From positions 88,020-152,019 of the forward strand of contig CANQJL010000002.1 of the NCBI GenBank assembly GCA_947624245.1: a stretch of DNA of 64,000 nucleotides, read 5' to 3'. Both the position numbers and the translations under genes were made by a program. This document shows positions 35,133-42,986 of this stretch, piece after piece; the stretch's first letter is position 1, and each line of letters begins with the position of its first letter. The notes under the pieces are model-generated. The model was given only the letters and a program-made list of their open reading frames with translations. It was not told where the DNA came from and made no database searches. The DNA comes from an uncultured Acetatifactor sp. (GTDB lineage: Bacteria; Bacillota; Clostridia; Lachnospirales; Lachnospiraceae).

Positions 35133-35176
35133 GAGCCTCCCCACCGGCTTTGTAAAATATATCGGCGGAGAGGCTC
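35133..35176 (-). terminator. Hairpin that ends the 320-aa gene and covers the agcS Shine-Dalgarno
   Basis: GAGCCTCTCCGCCG-16 nt-CGGTGGGGAGGCTC followed by TTATTTTG on the minus strand. The 14-bp stem has two mismatches. It looks like an intrinsic terminator, but its 3' arm is also the ribosome-binding site of the symporter gene. Confidence 0.7.
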
Positions 35177-35191
35177 CTTTATGCAGGCCGG

Positions 35192-36154
35192 CTAAAAACT
35201 TTCCCGAAACGGCGGGATCAGGCGGCAGATCTCCTCAAATCCGAAGGCCACCGCAGGCAGTGACGAGCCTGTCGTCTCCTGCGTGAAGTACAATGTCCTC
35301 CAACAGGCATTCAGCCGATACTCCCCATAAGGCATATATAAATTCAGGGTATCGTCGGCGGAGAAGTCCCATTCGGGCTGGGGATCGGCAAGCTGCTGCT
35401 CGTCGGTCATCTCGGCATAATTGTAGTATAAATACAACCACAGCTCGTTAATCAGTTCGGAAAGCTCCTCATGCATTTCCTCTGTCCGCTTGTAAAAGAA
35501 TTCGTAAGATGATATTTCCTGTCCGCTTGCGCTGGGATGCAGAGCCGTCGTCTCGTGATATCCCGTCTTTACGCCGTACAAGGTGTGGTCCTGGGCGTCA
35601 ATCAGAAGCTCCATCGTTTGCCCTTCGTAGCAGTTTATTTTTAAATACCATATGATAAAGTTGACTCCCTCGGCATAGTCATCGCTGTAAATGACATACT
35701 GCTTCCAGTCCTCTATCTGTAAATCATCATTGAACAGCGCGTGCGCTATACTATCTGATCTGAGAGAAAGGATTGTATAAATCATATCGGCGGGAAGCAT
35801 CGAATAGGTATCCTCATATAGCTTTTGATAGGCGCTTTCATCCGATGTCGGGCTCATATCATGGACCGACACATAGTATTCCCTGCCGTTCGCCAGCCCT
35901 TCCGCAAAGCTCTCCATTCGGTCGTAAAGAGACATCTCGCTTTTGGCATTCAACAGGGCGATATTTACGTCTTCCCGCGCTGCAAGGGCAGTTCCCGAGC
36001 ATATGTTCCGATCCTGGTACTGAAACACTATCTGCGGCAGAAAAAGCGCAAAGCATACCAGCCCTGCGAGACATGCGGCGCATACCGCATAAAGCCTGCC
36101 GCCCCTCCAATAGATTTTCCTGCCTTTTTGTCCTGTTTTCTTTGTTTTCTTCAT
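35192..36154 (-). CDS. Exported/membrane-anchored protein linked to a two-component system
   Basis: A 320-residue protein of unknown function. A Lys/Arg-rich start (MKKTKKTGQKGRKIYWRGG) precedes one hydrophobic helix (LYAVCAACLAGLVCFALFLPQIVF), and the rest is predicted to be outside the membrane. It overlaps the histidine kinase gene by 4 nt, and a terminator follows it, so it closes a three-gene operon. I infer an accessory or output protein of that kinase. No known domain recognised. Confidence 0.75.
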   Translation of the reverse strand: MKKTKKTGQKGRKIYWRGGRLYAVCAACLAGLVCFALFLPQIVFQYQDRNICSGTALAAREDVNIALLNAKSEMSLYDRMESFAEGLANGREYYVSVHDMSPTSDESAYQKLYEDTYSMLPADMIYTILSLRSDSIAHALFNDDLQIEDWKQYVIYSDDYAEGVNFIIWYLKINCYEGQTMELLIDAQDHTLYGVKTGYHETTALHPSASGQEISSYEFFYKRTEEMHEELSELINELWLYLYYNYAEMTDEQQLADPQPEWDFSADDTLNLYMPYGEYRLNACWRTLYFTQETTGSSLPAVAFGFEEICRLIPPFRESF

Positions 36155-37629
36155 TCGGGGACGGCCTCCTTTTGTTCCTTCGGCTCAGCTGCGACAGCTT
36201 CCGGACTGCGGTCGGGGAAACAGATCCTGATCACGGTGCCCTCCCCCAGATTGCTCTCGATATTCAGCACCGCGCCGTGTATCCGCACGATCTTACTGCA
36301 CAGCGCCATGCCGATTCCCGCGCCGCCCTCCTTGCGGGAACGGGATTTGTCCACCATGTAGAAGGCTTCCGTGATCCTTCCGATTTCCTCCTTCGGTATT
36401 CCGCGGCCGTTGTCCACCACCTTCACTTCATAGCCGCCGCCCGCCGCCGTGCCCTTCAGGAGAATAAAGCCCCGCCCCTCCTTGTCCATGGCCTTCACGG
36501 CATTGTCCAACAGATTGTAAAAGAGGGACAGCAAAAGCTCCTCGTCGCCGAAGATGACGCCCTTGTCCATATTCACCTTGCCCCGGATTCCCCTTTTTCT
36601 CCAAATGGGGCGCATGGTGGCGCGAATGTTTTCCTCCAGAGATTTTGTGCCGACTGCGCGGAACTGCGCGGGAGTCTTGTCCATGCTGACCAGCTCCAGC
36701 AATTTGTGAGAGAGACTTTCCAGACGTTTTCCCTGACTGTAAATATAAAAATAGGCGTCCCGCTTCTCCTCGTCGGAGAGATTGACGGAATTGAGCATGT
36801 CCGCATATCCGATGATAGAGGTGAGAGGCGTTTTCAGCTCATGGGCGAACGCCGCGGTAAAATCCTCCTTTTGCTTCGCCTCCAGCGCCTTCGTCTCCAT
36901 CTGCTCCACAAGCCTGTCGGCCATGCGGTCAAAGCTTCTGGCAAGGGAGCCCAGCTCGTCCGGGCTCGTGTTGCGGGAGCGCAGCTCATAGCTTCCGTCG
37001 GCAATCCTGCCCGCCAGCTTGTTCAGGCGGCTGATGGGGCGGGTAATGTAGCGCGAAAGCAGGTAGATGATCACACTTCCCGCCAGCAAAAGACAGATCA
37101 GCACCGTTCGGTACTGATTCAGAAGGATCTGTCTGTCCGCATAGATTTCCGTCAGCTCCCTGCACATTCCGAGACGGATCGGAGACGCGCCCACGCTGCT
37201 CGTGGCCAGGGTGAGCATATAGTAGCCGTCCTGTGTCCTGCGGATACAGTAGCCGTAAGTGTCCTCGCCGTCAAGAGATCCGGCCAGCTCCCTTACGTCG
37301 CTGTCCAGTCCTCTGGCCTCGATATAGTTCTGCCCGAAGTAGTACGCGTCGTTTTCGCCCAGCACAAAGCAGCGGTTCCCTCCCCGCTCCACGCTGTCCG
37401 ATATATTGGCCATGGTCACGTCCACGGCGTAATCGTCGCCGTACTCCTCCACAGAGTGATAACCCATTTCAAACAGGAATTGGAACATCTGACTCTCGCG
37501 GTTCCCTCGCTCGATCTCCCTGTTCAGGAGCCGTGAGAAATTGGAATGCAGCATCCACATGCCGAACACGGTAAAGACGGCCGTCAACAGAATCACCGTG
37601 GAAAAAAACAGTTTGTCCGCAAATTTCAT
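36151..37629 (-). CDS. Sensor histidine kinase
   Basis: A 492-residue membrane kinase. Two helices (residues about 8-28 and 175-195) bracket an extracytoplasmic sensor domain of about 145 residues; then HAMP (SRYITRPISRLNKLAGRIADGSYE), HisKA with the phospho-acceptor His in FAHELKTPLTSIIGY, and HATPase with LFYNLLDNAVKAM (N box), VVDNGRGIPKEE (G1) and GGAGIGMALCSKIV (G2). The signal is unknown. It follows its response regulator by 6 nt. Confidence 0.95.
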   Translation of the reverse strand: MKFADKLFFSTVILLTAVFTVFGMWMLHSNFSRLLNREIERGNRESQMFQFLFEMGYHSVEEYGDDYAVDVTMANISDSVERGGNRCFVLGENDAYYFGQNYIEARGLDSDVRELAGSLDGEDTYGYCIRRTQDGYYMLTLATSSVGASPIRLGMCRELTEIYADRQILLNQYRTVLICLLLAGSVIIYLLSRYITRPISRLNKLAGRIADGSYELRSRNTSPDELGSLARSFDRMADRLVEQMETKALEAKQKEDFTAAFAHELKTPLTSIIGYADMLNSVNLSDEEKRDAYFYIYSQGKRLESLSHKLLELVSMDKTPAQFRAVGTKSLEENIRATMRPIWRKRGIRGKVNMDKGVIFGDEELLLSLFYNLLDNAVKAMDKEGRGFILLKGTAAGGGYEVKVVDNGRGIPKEEIGRITEAFYMVDKSRSRKEGGAGIGMALCSKIVRIHGAVLNIESNLGEGTVIRICFPDRSPEAVAAEPKEQKEAVPE

Positions 37630-37635
37630 AAAATT

Positions 37636-38289
37636 TCAGCCTTCCAGACGATACCCCACCTTATAGACGGCGGAAATCTCATTGTCCCAGTTCAGTTTCT
37701 TTTTCAGCCTCTGAATGTGGAGGTCCACGGTCCTGCTCTGTCCCATATATTCTCCGCCCCAGACGGTCTCATAGATGGTCTCGCGATACAGCGCGATGTT
37801 CCGATTGCGTGCCAGCAGCAAGAGCAGGTCGAACTCCTTCATGGTGAGCGCGATCTGTTCCCCGTTCCTCGTGACGGACCGTGACGCGCTGTCTATGGTC
37901 ACGTCGAACACGTTCAGTACGGTCTCCGCCTTGTTGTAGCGGCGAAGCACGGCCTCCACTCTCGCCAGAAGCTCCACAATCTCAAAGGGCTTGGTCAGGT
38001 AATCGTCCGCTCCCATCTTCAGGCCCTTCACCTTATTCTCCGTGCTTCCCAGCGCGGTCAGAAAGATGACGGGCAGCTCCAGCGACTTTGCATAACCCAT
38101 CAGCTCATAGCCGTCTATCCCGGGCAGCATCACGTCGAGCAGGAGCAGATCGAATCTCTCCTGGTCCATCAGATCTGCGGCCTTCTCCCCGTCCGGCGCC
38201 CAGACGCACTGATACCCTGCCTTGCGCAGATTTATTTTAATCAGATTTGCAATGGGCTCCTCGTCCTCCGCAATCAAGATTTTCAGCAT
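37636..38289 (-). CDS. OmpR/PhoB-family response regulator
   Basis: A 217-residue regulator. The receiver domain has the acidic pair EDEE, the phospho-acceptor Asp in LLLLDVMLPG, and the KPF Lys in DDYLTKPFEIVELLARVEAVLRR. The C-terminal winged helix has LTMKEFDLLLLLARNRNIALYRETIYETVWG and RTVDLHIQRLKKKL. It is the first gene of the regulator-kinase-exported protein operon. Confidence 0.95.
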   Translation of the reverse strand: MLKILIAEDEEPIANLIKINLRKAGYQCVWAPDGEKAADLMDQERFDLLLLDVMLPGIDGYELMGYAKSLELPVIFLTALGSTENKVKGLKMGADDYLTKPFEIVELLARVEAVLRRYNKAETVLNVFDVTIDSASRSVTRNGEQIALTMKEFDLLLLLARNRNIALYRETIYETVWGGEYMGQSRTVDLHIQRLKKKLNWDNEISAVYKVGYRLEG

Positions 38290-38401
38290 TTCCTAACCCC
38301 GTTCCTGCGCATGAAACGAAAACCGCTACGGCTTTGCAGCGCATAAAATACTAGTTTATGTGCCTATCATACTACGGGATTGTATCTTTTTTGTATCGTG
38401 C

Positions 38402-39742
38402 CTACATGGGCCCCTTGTCCCGCAGAAAGGTATGCCAGAGCTTCCTGCGGCATTCCATTGGAGAAGCATAGCCGTCGGATATGCCGTCGAAGCGCCGAAA
38501 GCCTTTCTGACGCTTCGATAGGGGCTCCCATTTCGGAAGGCCGTCCGCATTCGGATCTCCTTTTCGCACAAAGGCCGCCACATAATCGATCATCTGGGCG
38601 CTGAGGTCATAGTCCGTCTTTTCAAAGGGCCGCCAGCATTTGTCCATATTTCCGAAAAAATACCACAGATCGGCGGCGTGAAAGGCCTTGTAGCGATTGC
38701 CGGGCAGCTCTCTGTCAAAAAAGAAGCCGTACACGGGCGCCCTGCCCTCCCTTGCATTGCGCTTCGCCCAGCCGTATGCCAGCTCAAAGATAAGATAAGG
38801 CATGAAATCCTGCGACGTTACGCCCACGATCAGTGGAATGTCCAGGTCCGTTCCGCGCTTTCTCACTCTCTGGGGCAGGTCGGGAATAACGGTGCCGTCG
38901 ATGCCCGGCTGCAGATAGTGCATATCATTGTGTTCTCTGGATACCTGATACCACGCCTCCCAGATCACATCTGCCGGAAGGCGTCTGAACTCGTCCTCGT
39001 TCTCTGCGCCGGCCCGCCGTTCCACTTCGCTCCAAAAGCCTGCGGATTCCGCAGGCGTATAGGGCCGCACCACCTTCGGGATCATACCCGCGCCCGAGAG
39101 CATCACCGCTCCCTTTACAATCCCATTCAACGCCTGTGTGTAGAGCAGATCCGTCACGCTCATGGCTCCCGCCGACTGCCCCATGATCGTGATCCGTTCC
39201 GGATCCCCTCCAAAAGCCGCAATATTGTCATGGACCCATCTGATGGCGGTCATCTGGTCGTAAAGGCCGTAATTTGCGGAGCGGTACAGGGAGAACACAT
39301 TCAGGCGGTAGCCCACGGACACATAGACAATCCCGCGCTTTGCATACTCCTGTGTGTCGCCGTAAGGCAGCTCTCCCACGGTCCCCGTCTCATGTCCGCC
39401 GCCGTGGATAAAGACCAGCACGGGACAGTTTTCGCCCTGCAGGGGGCTTACGATATTTAACGTCAGCGCGTTCTCCTCGTAGAGAAAGGTCCGCCCCTTG
39501 CGAAATTCGTCGTAATAGAAATTGTCGGCGTCGTTTTCTTCCTTGCGGAAGGTGTCGTACTGAAAGCAGTCGATCTCCTGCTTTGCGGCGTCGCAGACGC
39601 CCTCCCAGTGTGTGATCTGTTTCGGATAGGCAAAGCGTTCCGCCGTGGCATAGCGGATCCCGCGAAACAAAATGCCGTTTTCCCTCTCAATGCCCTTTAC
39701 GGCGCCGCAGGCCGTCTGTATCGTACATTCTTTTTCCGTCAT
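38402..39742 (-). CDS. Type-B carboxylesterase family protein
   Basis: A 446-residue alpha/beta hydrolase of the carboxylesterase/lipase B family. The oxyanion motif is LVFIHGGGHETGTVG and the nucleophile is in ITIMGQSAGAMSVTDLL (GQSAG variant of GESAG). A typical WVHDNIAAFGGDPERIT precedes it. The catalytic His probably lies in KAFHAADLWYFFG. No signal peptide, so cytoplasmic. Natural substrate unknown. The 5' flank contains a 21-nt tandem duplication bearing its ribosome-binding region. Confidence 0.88.
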   Translation of the reverse strand: MTEKECTIQTACGAVKGIERENGILFRGIRYATAERFAYPKQITHWEGVCDAAKQEIDCFQYDTFRKEENDADNFYYDEFRKGRTFLYEENALTLNIVSPLQGENCPVLVFIHGGGHETGTVGELPYGDTQEYAKRGIVYVSVGYRLNVFSLYRSANYGLYDQMTAIRWVHDNIAAFGGDPERITIMGQSAGAMSVTDLLYTQALNGIVKGAVMLSGAGMIPKVVRPYTPAESAGFWSEVERRAGAENEDEFRRLPADVIWEAWYQVSREHNDMHYLQPGIDGTVIPDLPQRVRKRGTDLDIPLIVGVTSQDFMPYLIFELAYGWAKRNAREGRAPVYGFFFDRELPGNRYKAFHAADLWYFFGNMDKCWRPFEKTDYDLSAQMIDYVAAFVRKGDPNADGLPKWEPLSKRQKGFRRFDGISDGYASPMECRRKLWHTFLRDKGPM

Positions 39743-39746
39743 CTTC

Positions 39747-39788
39747 CATACAATCCTCGCTTTATTTCATACAATCTTCACTTTATCT
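39747..39788. repeat. 21-nt imperfect tandem duplication before the carboxylesterase
   Basis: CATACAATCCTCGCTTTATTT (39747-39767) and CATACAATCTTCACTTTATCT (39768-39788). On the coding strand each copy carries a purine-rich GAGGATTGTATG/GAAGATTGTATG segment just ahead of the gene start. Confidence 0.75.
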
Positions 39789-39933
39789 GTCGGTACAAGA
39801 GCCTTCATCGGCTTCGCACGCCTGATTCTATTATAGAGGATTCGTCCGGCCGCCGCAACAGAAATTCAACCGGTATGTGACCTAGTATGTGACCGGCAGT
39901 TAATTTATCGTTGTAAAGTCATAACAATAGCGA

Positions 39934-40035
39934 TATAATATTTATTGGATTTATATAAAATAAACAGGTAAAAATTGGCAGGTAAAAATTGTATTGGAAA
40001 AGCAGTTGCATGAGTGATATTTTATAGACTATAAT
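39934..40035 (+). promoter_or_regulatory. Promoter region of the PIN gene pair
   Basis: The 330-nt gap before the PIN gene is AT-rich and holds no other gene. The best promoter is TTGCAT at 40006, 18 nt, TATAAT at 40030-40035, about 40 nt before the start. A second candidate is TTGTAA (39911), 17 nt, TATAAT (39934-39939). Between them GGCAGGTAAAAATT-like sequence is repeated in tandem (about 39963-39990), a possible operator for autoregulation. Confidence 0.6.
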
Positions 40036-40074
40036 AAAATAAAGAGTCTCTCAATAATATATAATGGTGAAGGT

Positions 40075-40518
40075 ATGAAAGTATATTTAGATAATTGCTG
40101 TTATAATCGACCCTATGACGATCAGACACAGATTAGAATACATCTGGAAACAGAGGCCAAACTGCATATTCAGGATATGATAAAAAACGGCGAGCTCGCA
40201 CTTGTAACCTCCTATGTGTTAGAATATGAAAACGGAAAAAACAGATTTTCGCACAAACGACGGGCTATATCTGATTTCATGAACGCCAACGAGTCATATT
40301 ACGTCGGAACAGAAAAAGAAGCGGAAATTAAAAAGATAGCGGAAGATATTGTAAAAACGGGTGTAAAAAGTTTAGACGCTCTGCATGTGGCGAGCGCTTT
40401 ACTGGCAGGCAGTGATTATTTTGTTACGACAGATGACAGACTGCTGAAATATACAACGGATAAGATACAGATTGTAACACCTGGAGAATTGATCAGAAGA
40501 TTGGAGGCGACTGTCTAA
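40075..40518 (+). CDS. PIN-domain protein, probable toxin nuclease
   Basis: A 147-residue PIN-domain protein. Acidic residues of the Mg2+ site are seen in KVYLDNCCYNRPYDD at the N-terminus, in SLDALHVASALLAGSDYF, and in TTDDRLLKYT. The opening YLDNCCYNRP is typical of a PIN subgroup found with a small partner gene. It is AT-rich, faces opposite to its neighbours, and overlaps the next gene by one base (TAATG), which argues for a toxin-antitoxin pair. RNA cleavage activity is inferred from the family. Confidence 0.85.
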   Translation: MKVYLDNCCYNRPYDDQTQIRIHLETEAKLHIQDMIKNGELALVTSYVLEYENGKNRFSHKRRAISDFMNANESYYVGTEKEAEIKKIAEDIVKTGVKSLDALHVASALLAGSDYFVTTDDRLLKYTTDKIQIVTPGELIRRLEATV

Positions 40519-40742
40519 TGAATAGTGCCATAGAAATTATGGATACAGGTTTTGCCTGTTTGGTTGAAAAACTTGGAGTGGTCGACGCCGAGCGGTTTGT
40601 GGCGATGATCAAGCGCGACAGCTTTGACTATACGATCTGGCGTCGGGAATATTTTGATAAGATGGATTTGGAACAGGTCAGTGCGGAGGCGGTCTCCTAT
40701 GCACAAGAGCATCCGCACAGCGGCAAGGGAACACGGATCTGA
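40518..40742 (+). CDS. Small partner of the PIN protein, putative antitoxin
   Basis: A 74-residue protein, MNSAIEIMDTGFACLVEKLGVVDAERFVAMIKRDSFDYTIWRREYF. It is mostly helical and has no recognised DNA-binding domain. Short proteins of this type occur next to PIN genes in diverse bacteria. Its start overlaps the PIN stop, suggesting translational coupling. Antitoxin role is inferred only from context; its position after the toxin is opposite to the classic vapBC order. Confidence 0.7.
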   Translation: MNSAIEIMDTGFACLVEKLGVVDAERFVAMIKRDSFDYTIWRREYFDKMDLEQVSAEAVSYAQEHPHSGKGTRI

Positions 40743-40783
40743 CAATTGACTTGTATTTACAAAATATTTTCTAAATAAATGAA

Positions 40784-40815
40784 AAGGGATATATCTTTTG
40801 TATGATATATCCCTT
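40784..40815 (-). terminator. Terminator shared by cotJC and the PIN pair
   Basis: AAGGGATATATC-8 nt-GATATATCCCTT is a perfect 12-bp stem. On the minus strand it is followed by TTTTC and ends the cotJ operon; on the plus strand it may end the PIN transcript. Confidence 0.75.
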
Positions 40816-40848
40816 CCTTGCTGTCATATGAAGTATAAGCGCATCTCT

Positions 40849-41466
40849 TTACTTCTTTCCGGAACACTCGTCACAGTCGAAGCCCGGGTTGAAGGCATAG
40901 AAGTTCTTGGAATTCAGCTTATCCTGGGTGATGCGCAGAGCTTCCCCGAACCGCTGGAAATGCACCACTTCTCTCATGCGCAGGAATTTGATGGGTTCGC
41001 AGACGTCGGGGTCCTTCACCAGCCGCAGAATGTTGTCGTAGGTGGTCCTGGCCTTCTGCTCCGCCGCCATATCTTCCATCAGGTCGGTAATGATATCGCC
41101 CTTCACCTGGAACTCGCAGGCGTTAAAGGGAACTCCGCCGGCCGCCTGAGGCCATACGCCGATGGTATGATCCACATAGTATTTGTCAAAGCCGCTCTTC
41201 TCGATCTCCTCCATGGACAGATTCCTTGTGAGCTGGTGAACAATGGCAGCTACCATCTCCAGATGCGCCAGCTCCTCCGTACCGATGTCGGTCAGCACGC
41301 CTGCCACCTCGCGGTAGGGCATGGAATAACGCTGTGACAGATAACGCATACTGGCGCCCATCTCACCGTCGGGGCCGCCGTACTGGGAAATGATCACCTG
41401 CGCCAGCTTTGCGTTGGGCTCTTTGATGTTTACAGGGAACTGCAGTCTCTTGTCATAACTCCACAT
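40849..41466 (-). CDS. cotJC: Spore coat protein CotJC (manganese catalase family)
   Basis: A 205-residue CotJC, a di-manganese catalase-like inner coat protein. EMGASMRYLSQRYSMPYREVAGVLTDIGTEELAHLEMVAA and DLMEDMAAEQKARTTYDNILRL carry the Glu/His metal ligands. Last gene of cotJABC; adjacent to cotJB with no gap. In B. subtilis the operon is under sigma E. Confidence 0.95.
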   Translation of the reverse strand: MWSYDKRLQFPVNIKEPNAKLAQVIISQYGGPDGEMGASMRYLSQRYSMPYREVAGVLTDIGTEELAHLEMVAAIVHQLTRNLSMEEIEKSGFDKYYVDHTIGVWPQAAGGVPFNACEFQVKGDIITDLMEDMAAEQKARTTYDNILRLVKDPDVCEPIKFLRMREVVHFQRFGEALRITQDKLNSKNFYAFNPGFDCDECSGKK

Positions 41467-41721
41467 TTATTCACACGCTCCTTCCCAGGGCAGGGGCGCC
41501 GCACCCCATCTCCATTCATTTCCGCAATCTTCCAGACGGGTGCTCAACGGATAATATTTCTGGCTGAATTCCCGCTCCATCTGATTTTTCATCTTGTTGT
41601 AATGAGCATAATACTCCAGGGCTCTCTGATCGTGAGGATGCGTATCCAGATACAGCGTCAGCTCCGTCACAACAAAGTCCACAATGCCGATATCATGCAG
41701 CAGCTGTTCCTTATTTCCCAT
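41467..41721 (-). CDS. cotJB: Spore coat protein CotJB
   Basis: An 84-residue CotJB: MGNKEQLLHDIGIVDFVVTELTLYLDTHPHDQRALEYYAHYNK is typical. The ATG at 41721 lies nine bases after AAGGAG; the longer ORF would start directly on that Shine-Dalgarno. It overlaps cotJA by one base and abuts cotJC. Confidence 0.93.
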   Translation of the reverse strand: MGNKEQLLHDIGIVDFVVTELTLYLDTHPHDQRALEYYAHYNKMKNQMEREFSQKYYPLSTRLEDCGNEWRWGAAPLPWEGACE

Positions 41722-41888
41722 TATACGCATCTCCTTCCCGTGAAAGGTTTGTTCAGCTCGGGGAACACCGTTCCGCAGCAGTAGGCCTTCTCCAGATCGT
41801 CGTACATTTTGTCAAATTTCTGCCAGGGCACGTATGCCATGGCCACAGGAAATTTGTCTATCTGATTGTTATAGTAATTGTCCTGCAT
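41721..41888 (-). CDS. cotJA: Spore coat protein CotJA
   Basis: A 55-residue gene absent from the ORF track. Translation: MQDNYYNNQIDKFPVAMAYV, then PWQKFDKMYDDLEKAYCCGT and VFPELNKPFTGRRCV. The AMAYVPWQKF and GTVFPELNKPF segments are the CotJA signature. AAGGAAAAAGG lies just upstream of the ATG, and its stop overlaps the cotJB start (TAATG). Confidence 0.93.
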   Translation of the reverse strand: MQDNYYNNQIDKFPVAMAYVPWQKFDKMYDDLEKAYCCGTVFPELNKPFTGRRCV

Positions 41889-41981
41889 CCTTTTTCCTTT
41901 CCTTTTTGTCAGCCTTCGAAGCTCTTATTCCCTATTATGATATGTTTCCCGACAAAATTTGTGCGTCGGTTCTGCAGACGC

Positions 41982-42010
41982 AAAAAATCGGGCGCCGCAG
42001 CACCCGATTT
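41982..42010 (-). terminator. Rho-independent terminator after degV
   Basis: AAATCGGGTGC-TGCG-GCGCCCGATTTTTT on the minus strand, a 10-11 bp stem with one G-T pair and six T, 32 nt after the degV stop. Confidence 0.88.
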
Positions 42011-42041
42011 CTGTCCGTCTGTTTTTGTATAAGCTAATAAG

Positions 42042-42914
42042 CTATCTGGATTCTCCCAGAAAGAACAATGCGATGGTTCCGGGGCCTGAGTGCGCCCCGA
42101 TGGTGGGTCCGATGTGGCTGATCAGAAAATGCTCCATGCCGAAGCGTTCCCTGACCTGATCCCGCACATACTCCGCATCTTCCAGAGCATCTCCGTGACT
42201 GATGAAAACGCAGTCGTCCCGATTCTCCTGCAGACGCTTCCCCATCTTTTCCTCCATATAGTCCACCAGTGCGTTCAGGGCTTTTTTCCGACCCCGCACC
42301 TTGCCGATGACGATCAGATGCCCCTCGCTGTCCACATGAAGCTTTGGCTTGATGGAGACCAGCGTTCCGACGATGGCGGCCGCCCTGCTCACTCTTCCGC
42401 CCCGATGCAGATGGAACAGATCGTCCACGGTGAACACATGCACAAAGTTCTGCGTGTTCTCTTTCAGCCAGTCCGCCGTCTCGTCCAGAGTCTTTCCCGC
42501 GTTGCGCAAGTTTACCGCCTTATGTACGAACAGTCCCTCTCCCAGGGAGGCGCAGAGGCTGTCCAGCACCACGATCCTGCAGTCGGGGTGCTCCTCCATG
42601 ACCTCCTGCGCCGCAATGCACACGTTGTTATAGGTTCCGCTCAAGCCCGAAGAAAAGGCAATGTGCAGTATTTCCTTGTCCGTCTTGACGAACTCTTCAA
42701 AATACTCCTTCGCCTCGGCGGGATTGATCTGGGAGGTGGTTGGCATCTTTCCTTCGTTGCGCATCATGGCGTAAAATTCCTTCCAGTCCAGCTCCCGTTC
42801 CCGCCCGTAGGTCACTCCGTCCAGAATATAGCTGATCGGCATACAGCCTATATTGTGCTCCTTCAGATATTCTGCAGGAAGGTCCGCGGTACTGTCAGTG
42901 ATGATCTTAAACAT
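42042..42914 (-). CDS. DegV-family fatty acid-binding protein
   Basis: A 290-residue DegV protein. FKIITDSTADLPAEYLKEHNIGCMPISYILDG, MPTTSQINPAEAKEYFEE (the TSQP-like motif) and IAFSSGLSGTYNNVC are conserved. Family members bind fatty acids and may serve as FakB partners of a fatty acid kinase, although no fakA is in this window. Monocistronic with its own terminator. Confidence 0.93.
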   Translation of the reverse strand: MFKIITDSTADLPAEYLKEHNIGCMPISYILDGVTYGRERELDWKEFYAMMRNEGKMPTTSQINPAEAKEYFEEFVKTDKEILHIAFSSGLSGTYNNVCIAAQEVMEEHPDCRIVVLDSLCASLGEGLFVHKAVNLRNAGKTLDETADWLKENTQNFVHVFTVDDLFHLHRGGRVSRAAAIVGTLVSIKPKLHVDSEGHLIVIGKVRGRKKALNALVDYMEEKMGKRLQENRDDCVFISHGDALEDAEYVRDQVRERFGMEHFLISHIGPTIGAHSGPGTIALFFLGESR

Positions 42915-42986
42915 AGCATCTCCTTTCGCGTCTGAGCCTTCATCAGGTCTTATTCAGTATACCATTACAGCGGATATTTTGCAATT

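Noticed and set aside
35773-37536. 587-aa plus-strand ORF
   Set aside because: Antisense to the histidine kinase and exported protein genes, which have clear domains.
41889-41950. Sigma-E promoter for cotJABC (CATAATAG with AAATTTT upstream)
   Set aside because: The match is too loose to call, although sporulation control is expected from the family.
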